From assembly GCA_029931535.1 (NCBI GenBank), contig JAQPZY010001665.1, positions 2,563,501 through 2,627,500 on the forward strand: 64,000 nucleotides of DNA. Direction: 5' to 3'. A model generated the notes under the pieces. That model did not search any database, was not told the DNA's origin, and saw only the letters and a list, made by a program, of their open reading frames with translations. This DNA comes from Margaritifera margaritifera. Taxonomy: Eukaryota; Mollusca; Bivalvia; Unionida; Margaritiferidae. This document shows, piece by piece, positions 57,677 through 64,000 of this stretch; position 1 is the stretch's first letter, and each line of letters starts with the position of its first letter. Made by a program: the position numbers and the translations under genes.

Positions 57677-59171
57677 CAGGACTGAACAATTTTTTTTTTA
57701 TCCACTTGTCCAGGGCAAGAGGTTTCAGAAAATTCACTTGTCCCACCTACCTTTTCACTTGTCCCAAATTTAAATCATTTGTCAAGATTTGATGAGATGT
57801 TTGTACTTTAATCCATAGAAAGAACAAACGAAATAATGTACAACATATTTATTTCTTGAAAGAATTTAATTTTTCAAAAACATACGTTGATATTATACCT
57901 TTTGTTACATCAGAGGTTTTCAGTTTTCCATTGTCCAGGTATCTTATATGCACTATTTCTTGCTCCAATATGGTAGCATTAGTACTTCCATCAGCAAGAA
58001 TGGAAAGGAATTTACTGGAATTCAGACTTCCCCTAACTGCACAGGCCTTGTGATGTCCAGAACTGTCATGAGACAGGATTGGTTTACCATAATCCTGAAT
58101 TTGTCAGTTCCACTGACAAATACACTAGTTGAATTTCCAACCTGTGCCAGTTTAGGATATTGTTTGCAATAACTGCAAAACATGTTTGCTGCTGAGTCAG
58201 TGAATTCAAGCCAGGAACAACTATCAACCCAATCTGGCTGAATATTTCTCAGTTTCTTAGTAGTGTAATATTGACAATTTTTGTTGCCAGAGTCTGGCTG
58301 ATGTCTCTTTGGAGAAATAGTTACCTCACGCTCAGTGGCAGTCTTACATTTTATCCCTTCACTTTCACATTAATTTTCCTTCTCCAATTCTTCCTTTTTA
58401 ACTTCCTTGACAAAATAATTTAGTAAGTTCATTTTATCCACATAGTAAATATCACCTCGCTTGACAACTACTTCTAAAGTGTTCATAACATACATTTTGT
58501 CCTTTAAATATGAACAAAGACAGCTCCTTAATTAGTGTAATTGTTTCGCTTTAAACGGACAATGAAGTTAATTCTCTGTATAATCAATTAAAAATTTAAA
58601 AATCATCACTTCTATTTAATCAGTTCATAAAAGGAACCGACACTAATGTCGGCAAAGTGTCTTTCATTAATTTAATTGGATTGATTTGCTGGATTAAAAT
58701 CTTAGGGTGAGTCATTCGTGAGGATCTGGTTTAAGTAAACACAAGGAAACTTTTTAAAACACTGCTAATTAATCATACCAGCTTTGTTTTGTCTGAGGTG
58801 TTTTCATTGGCAAATAATTTAGTTGCTTATCCCAATATACAGTCTAGCAGTAATATAACGTGTGCACATGCAAGAGTTATCAATGACCAACGGCTGGTGT
58901 GATACTGGCTGTAAATAAATACATGGAGAGATACTGGCTGTAAATAAATACATGGAGATGGGTAGAATCAAGCATTCAGTATGCCCAGAGGGTATCAACT
59001 GCCAGACAAAGGAAGATAAAGTGATTATGGCATGAAAATATGCACTTGCCTGACTTTGTTTAAAATAGGCAAAAAGCACTTGTCCTGGACTAGTGACTTG
59101 GAAAATTTTACTTGCCCGACTTTGAAAATGAATAGTCCGGGACATTGGACTACGGGATTTGCCCAACCCTG
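57677..59171 (-). mobile_element. hAT-like element (1.5 kb) nested in a repeat array
   Basis: The left end reads CAGGACTGAACAA. The right end, reverse-complemented, reads CAGGGTTGGGCAA, with the CAGGG start typical of hAT elements. Subterminal regions on both sides carry repeated ACTTGTCC/ACTTGCCC words. The interior encodes a truncated TTF-type zinc-finger protein on the minus strand. The surrounding ~155-bp repeat continues on both sides (CTGCATAC before, ATACCAAAT after), so the insertion point is visible; the 8-bp duplication is degraded (an ATAC word at each side). Confidence 0.7.
57849..58495 (-). pseudogene. TTF-type zinc-finger / ZNF862-KIAA1586-like hAT protein fragment
   Basis: A 215-codon-equivalent stretch on the minus strand, broken by one stop (about 58370) and one frameshift (about 58088). 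From its ATG at 58495 come a basic leader, then LRNIQPDWVDSCSWLEF, then FCSYCKQYP (CxxC of the zinc finger), SVFVSGTDKFR, HDSSGHHKAC (the paired His), then KFLSILADGSTNATILEQE and VHIRYLDNGK, ending in a TAA. The order W-L-E, CxxC, F-x-x-G-x-x-x-F-R, H-x4-H, ADGSTD-x-x-x-x-E-x-E is that of hAT-derived ZNF862/KIAA1586-like proteins. The catalytic body and the hATC dimerisation domain are absent. It lies within the hAT-like element. Confidence 0.75.
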
Positions 59172-60560
59172 ATACCAAATGTCGGTCCAACATTCAGTAG
59201 CCACAACTCCATTAAATGATGATAATCAAACTCCACTGAAGTCATATCAGTATAGACCTACATATAATTTTTAAAAAAATAATTCAAGTATAATTAAGGG
59301 AATTATTGATTATACAGGTCAAATGCTGTAAAATCAACAAAGACAAGGTGTCATCAACATAAAGCTGCGTACCAAGGGAGTTACTGTGTAGAAAGGAAAG
59401 TTGGCGAGTCCAATTATCACGGGCCATAACTCTGCTAAAAGAGAATGTTACATGCTGAACATGCGCTTAAGCAACACTGACAATCAAACTCAGCCAAGGT
59501 CTCATTAATATCAAGTTGCCTACTAAATTTGTGTCAAATCTAATAAGGGAGTCTTTCATGTATAGAAACGAAACTGAATCGATCTATCGATAGGGGGATG
59601 TAGCTCTGCTAAATGATGTAGAATGCTGACATTTGAATTCAGACGAGGTCTCATCATTATCAAGTTGCATACCAAGGCTGGTTGAAATCCAATTAAAATT
59701 AACTGAGTTATTGTGCAGAAATGAAAGTGAATCATTCCAACAACCAGTAGCTATAACTCTACTAAATAATGACATAAAATGCCGATAATAAGCCTCAGCC
59801 AAGAAAGTGGATGGATTGGTCAATTAGGCGCTTTAATTCCATTAAATGATGATGATGTAGAATGCTAAAAATTGAACTCAAATGAGGCTTCATCGAAAAT
59901 CTAGCTTACTATAAAATTTGGTTGAAATCCAATAATAAAGGTAGTTATGCAGAAACGAAAGTGGGTGGCTCTGACAATCTTGGGTTATAACTCAGCTAAA
60001 GAATAAAAAAAGAACAAACCAAGGTCTCTTGAAAATCAAGCTGCATTCCGTTATGGGTCTCATCAATATCAAGCTGCAAACCAAATTTAGTTGAAATCCA
60101 ATAGTAATCCAGAGATATACTGTGTGTGGAAAAGAATGTGGATGGATTGTACAATCAGCTCTATCACTCTGCTAAATTATGATGTAGAAGGCTGACAATT
60201 GATTTCAGCCAAGGTCTCATCAATATTAAGCTGCCTACCAAATTTGGTTGAAATTCAATAAGAATCCAGAAATTTATTGTGCTAAAAAGTGGATGGGCCT
60301 CACAATCAGGGGCAATAACTTGGCAAAGGTATGATGTAGACAGCTAACACCTGAACTCAGCCAAGGTCTCATCAAGATCAAGCCACATACCAAATTTGGA
60401 TGAAATCCACTAATAATTAAGGGAGTTATTGTGCAGAAAACAAAAGTTGGTGGGTTTGAAAATCAAGGACTATAACTCCACTAAACAATGATGCAGAAAG
60501 CTGACATTCGAACTCAGCTAAGGTCTCATCAATATCAATCTGCGTAGAAAATTTGGTTGA
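59172..60560. repeat. Degenerate ~155-bp repeat array, about 8 units
   Basis: Each unit has TAACTCTGCTAAATGATG, TGACAATTGAACTCAGCC, AAGGTCTCATCAATATCAAG, CTGCATACCAAATTTGGTTG, AAATCCAATAAT and GTTATTGTGCAGAAACGAAA in that order. Copies start roughly every 150-160 bp and differ by many substitutions and indels. The last copy runs into GGACAGAAGGACAGACATGG. Confidence 0.85.
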
Positions 60561-60564
60561 AATC

Positions 60565-61655
60565 CATTGTGAGCAATTGGACAGAAGGACAGACATGGAA
60601 GGATGGATTGACAGGCCCAATATGCATGTAATATCAACTGCTTTTTGTGCGGGGAACAACAAATAGATTATTTTATTAATGACTTAAAACAAGGGGGAGA
60701 AAATCTTAAAATAGACAGATTTATATTAAACTGTCTTCTTTATGCTAGTTACACCTGAAGATATACCTCGAAGGACATTGTCCATCAAAATCAATCGCTG
60801 CAAAAGTGAGAGCATGAGGTATTGTGGGAGACTCAAATTTTTGTTAACAGTTGAGGGAGGGGGGTTCCCCAGCAGTTTTCAAAGATACATACGAAATATG
60901 ATCTTGTTTGTCCCACACCAATATTCATCCAATGGACTTTAATAATATTAGCTCTTGACAAGTCAACTAAAGTCAACAAATTGATGACAGATTTTAAATA
61001 TAAATCAAGCTGACATGCAATATTCACATATCTGTTCTTCAGCAAAGTTTGAGTTTCCTCTCTTTCAAGATCAGACCATAAGTATCTATCATAAGCTTGA
61101 ATTACACTCATAAACCGCCAGAGCTTAACGTTGGTACTGGTTAATTCCTCAAGATAACAATTTTAAATGTCAGCATACACTTCTTCGTCGATAGCATATG
61201 GCAATAATGACCATTATAACTCCATTTTGTTTGTACAAATAAACACAGTTGGCATGTGGCAGTCCCACAGTCCAGGAACATTACAGCCAGATTAGGAAAA
61301 AAATTAAAAACTATGTGCATTTTGTCAGACTTTTCAAGTTATATTCGAATATATCTATGCAAATTTTGAAGAATAATCTTCTGATTAACCCAAAGGCTAA
61401 AACTTAAGAAATTAGACAGACCCTATACCCAGATGTTACTGTGATGTTGGTACCTTTCATACACTGTCATCGGCTGGAGACAATTAATCTGTCAATCAGC
61501 TTGTGTAATCAGGTTTTCAACAGTTGTCAAAATAACCGCTGAGGAAGCAGTGTTAATATAACTGCTTTTATCCCATTGATTTCTCCATGTTCCTGATACC
61601 CTTGTCATGAGACACAAAACTAAAGCAGTTTGGGTGATAGACCACCCCAGCTGAT
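60565..61655. other. Gene-free stretch
   Basis: No exon was recognised on either strand. Part of it may belong to the 5' region of the retroelement that follows. Confidence 0.4.
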
Positions 61656-61663
61656 GGGAGTGA

Positions 61664-62188
61664 ATGCCTCCACATACTTCAGGCAGTATCTTCTTTCAAT
61701 TCAAATTCAATCGAAGTGAAGGCAACCCTCTGCGGGATACCAATAGTATAGATCCCAACTTCAATGAGAGCCAGATGAGTCTCTACGGAAGCACAAAAGC
61801 GCTTCTATCCAGCTCTTCCACATCCACCATGATTAGAAGAGATGCTAACACCAACAAAGAGAAAACTGGACAACCCGGTTTCAGTATGCCTACAAGTCAT
61901 GCATCTGCTACTCCAAAACCACTTAATCCCCCTTTTAAAGTCTGTCAAACTACAAAAAAAGTAGCTGACTATCTTCAACAGTGCAGCCGCCCAAGAGGCA
62001 AAATAGCGAGAGGACTAGAGATCAACTTGCGCCCAAGATTTACAAATTGCCCCGAATTTGTATCCTCGTTGAAAACTATGCTTTCTGAAACCTCTAAAAA
62101 ACTAACCAGACTTACTTTTACCCATACACCCAACAAAATAGATGAGTGTGATACAGTCTTACTTTTACCCATACACTCAACAAAGTAG
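61664..62188 (+). pseudogene. Open frame resembling the N-terminal region of a Penelope-like element
   Basis: 174 codons open from ATG. The first ~100 residues are Ser/Thr/Asn-rich. Residues ~100-150 (VADYLQQCSRPRGKIARGLE then RPRFTNCPEF, SLKTMLSETSKKLTRL) resemble the segment before the reverse transcriptase of Penelope-like elements, where a GL-x-I/V stretch is followed by a helix ending L-x-x-L. The last ~25 residues are already minisatellite sequence. No reverse transcriptase motif follows. The link to Penelope-like elements is inferred mainly from the GIY-YIG segment 1.6 kb downstream on the same strand. It could instead be the gene of an unknown element or a host exon. Confidence 0.35.
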
Positions 62189-63380
62189 AGGAGTGTGATA
62201 CAGTCTTACTTTTACCCATACACTCAACAAAGTAGAGGAGTGTGATACAGTCTTACTTTTACCCATACACTCAACAAAGTAGATGAGTGTGATACAGTCT
62301 TACTTTTACCAATACACCCAACAAAGTAGATGAGTGTGATACAGTCTTACTTTTACCCATACACTCAACAAAGTAGATGAGTGTGATAGTCTTACTTTTA
62401 CCAATACACTCAACAAAGTAGATGAGTGTGATACAGTCTTACTTTTACCCATACACCCAACAAAGTAGATGAGTGTGATACAGTCTTACTTTTACCCATA
62501 CACCCAACAAAGTAGATGAGTGTGATACAGTCTTACTTTTACCCATACAATGAACAAAGTAGATGAGTGTGACACAGTCTTACTTTTACCAATACACTCA
62601 ACAAAGTAGATGAGTGTGATACAGTATTACATTTACCCATACAATGAACAAAGTAGATGAGTGTGATACAGTCTTACTTTTACCCATACACTCAACAAAG
62701 TAGATGAGTGTGATACAGTCTTACTTTTACCCATACACTCAACAAAGTAGATGAGTGTGATACAGTCTTACTTTTACCCATACACCCAACAAAGTAGATG
62801 AATGTGATACAGTCTTACATTTACCCATACAATGAACAAAGTAGATGAGTGTGATACAGTCTAACTTTTACCCATACACTCAACAAAGTAGATGAGTGTG
62901 ATACAGTCTTACATTTACCCATACAATGAACAAAGTAGATGAGTGTGATACAGTCTTACTTTTACCCATACACTCAACAAAGTAGATGAGTGTGATACAG
63001 TCTTACTTTTACCCATACACCCAACAAAGTAGATGAGTGTGATAGTCTTACTTTTACCCATACACTCAACAAAGTAGATGACTGATACAGTCTTACTTTT
63101 ACCCATACACTCAACAAAGTAGATGAATGTGATACAGTCTTACTTTTACCCATACACTCAACAAAGTAGATGAGTGTGATACAGTCTTATTTTTACCCAT
63201 ACACTCAACAAAGCAGATGAATGTGATACAGTCTTACTTTTACCCATACACTCAACAAAGTAGATGAGTGTGATACAGTCTAACTTTTACCCATACACTC
63301 AACAAAGTAGATGAGTGTGATACAGTCTAACTTTTACCCATACACTCAACAAAGTAGATGAATGTGATACAGTCTTTCAA
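62105..63380. repeat. 47-bp minisatellite, about 27 copies
   Basis: Units of GTAGATGAGTGTGATACAGT, CTTACTTTTACCCATACACT and CAACAAA, 47 bp, very homogeneous. Recurrent variants (CACCC, CAATGAAC, CTAAC) show block duplications. The first unit begins within the open frame that ends at 62188; the last ends at CAGTCTTTCAAAAGG. Confidence 0.97.
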
Positions 63381-63539
63381 AAGGCTAGAAAGTCTTTACG
63401 ATCTCTCACCCAATCTACTTAATGATTCGGAAGCTGCATTTTTACATCATTAGCCAGTAATTCGGCTACAAATAAACCCAAATATCTTATCTCAATTCAG
63501 AGTATATTAGCATTATGAAAACCGGTACTACACTGCAAT

Positions 63540-64000
63540 CTAGTAATGCAATGCCGACTTTCTTTACACATGACAAAGATAATTTTCTCCATCGGTCAAA
63601 GAAATCTCTCTGGCCAATTGTCAATCTGACTCTGCTAGATATGTTACAAAATCCACCCATTTTTGCAGAGAATTGCTTCTAAACTAAGCAATCAATTAAA
63701 AAGAGCTCAGTTTTCAAGTAAAACGTTCACAAAGAAAATACTAGACTGTGAGACTGCTTACTGCACATTTGCATGAAAATGGATAAATCTAAAATATTTA
63801 GAAGCACATTTCCAAACCTCAAATATACTTCAAAGTTAAGAGGTCATTGTACTACATGTAATGTTATTTACTTACTCACCTGCCATCTCTGTGGCAAACA
63901 ATATGTAGGTGTAACTAAAAGGGAATTCCAAGTTAGAATAAAAGAACACCTAAGGGATATCCTTAATAAGGAGACCACAGTGTCTAAACACTTTAACCAA
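63540..64000 (+). pseudogene. GIY-YIG endonuclease end of a Penelope-like retroelement, partial
   Basis: From about 63752 to the edge the frame is open and encodes CTTCNVIYLLTCHLCGKQYV, G-V-T-K, VRIKEHLRDI and VSKHFN. VIY and YVG are the GIY and YIG elements 10 residues apart; R in VRI and the following E/H positions are the expected catalytic and metal residues. CxxC spacing before and within is typical of Penelope-like elements. Upstream (63590-63700, same strand but interrupted by stops) is LWPIVNLTLLDMLQNPPIFA, the linker that in such elements precedes the endonuclease (W-P-I...NPP). The element is dead upstream of the endonuclease; its C-terminus lies outside the window. Confidence 0.75.

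Overview
This window is AT-rich metazoan nuclear DNA. The tRNA-derived SINEs, dense (CT)n and (GT)n microsatellites, many minisatellites, inverted-repeat DNA transposons and long introns suggest a lophotrochozoan, most likely a bivalve mollusc. The lineage call is inference; no species-diagnostic gene is present. Most of the longer open reading frames fall in repeats and are not genes. Host coding sequence is confined to short exons bounded by GT/AG splice sites.

Two host genes are supported, both on the minus strand. (1) An activator-type E2F transcription factor gene enters at the left edge. Its first coding exon is 7086-7328 and its second is 335-440. They join in phase across the cyclin A-binding (KRKLEL) region, and the DNA-binding-domain exons lie beyond position 1. 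About 310 bp upstream of its ATG lies a pair of consensus E2F sites. (2) The three C-terminal coding exons of a peflin (PEF1) penta-EF-hand protein lie at 56242-56406, 49049-49192 and 44780-45006. All junctions are in phase and the stop is at 44780. The Gly/Pro-rich N-terminal exon(s) were not found and probably lie beyond 64000.

The roughly 37 kb between them, and the introns, are accessory DNA. From left to right: a TIR transposon with TA flanks (1476-2577); a 1.7 kb cluster of short TTC-NN-GAA palindromes (9940-11620); a 57-bp satellite; a 47-bp minisatellite interrupted by a hAT-type MITE (17756-17871) with a near-perfect 8-bp duplication; a 709-bp fold-back element with a perfect 8-bp duplication (19275-19983) and a one-armed relative at 26500-26915; a dead LINE reverse transcriptase (30790-32310); a 32-bp satellite; several SINEs; and a dead chromodomain-type DDE integrase resembling Polinton/F54H12.3-type integrases (40958-42370).

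The peflin introns hold two SINE copies, a 1,365-bp long-TIR element carrying its own minisatellite, a TTTCTCTCATTCC-type array, and 27-, 28- and 44-bp arrays. Right of peflin, a 1.5 kb hAT-like element with a TTF-type zinc-finger fragment sits inside a degenerate ~155-bp repeat array. The last 2.4 kb look like a gutted Penelope-like retroelement: a GIY-YIG endonuclease domain runs off the end, and a 47-bp minisatellite lies where the reverse transcriptase would be expected.

No complete protein-coding gene, rRNA, functional tRNA or CRISPR array is present.
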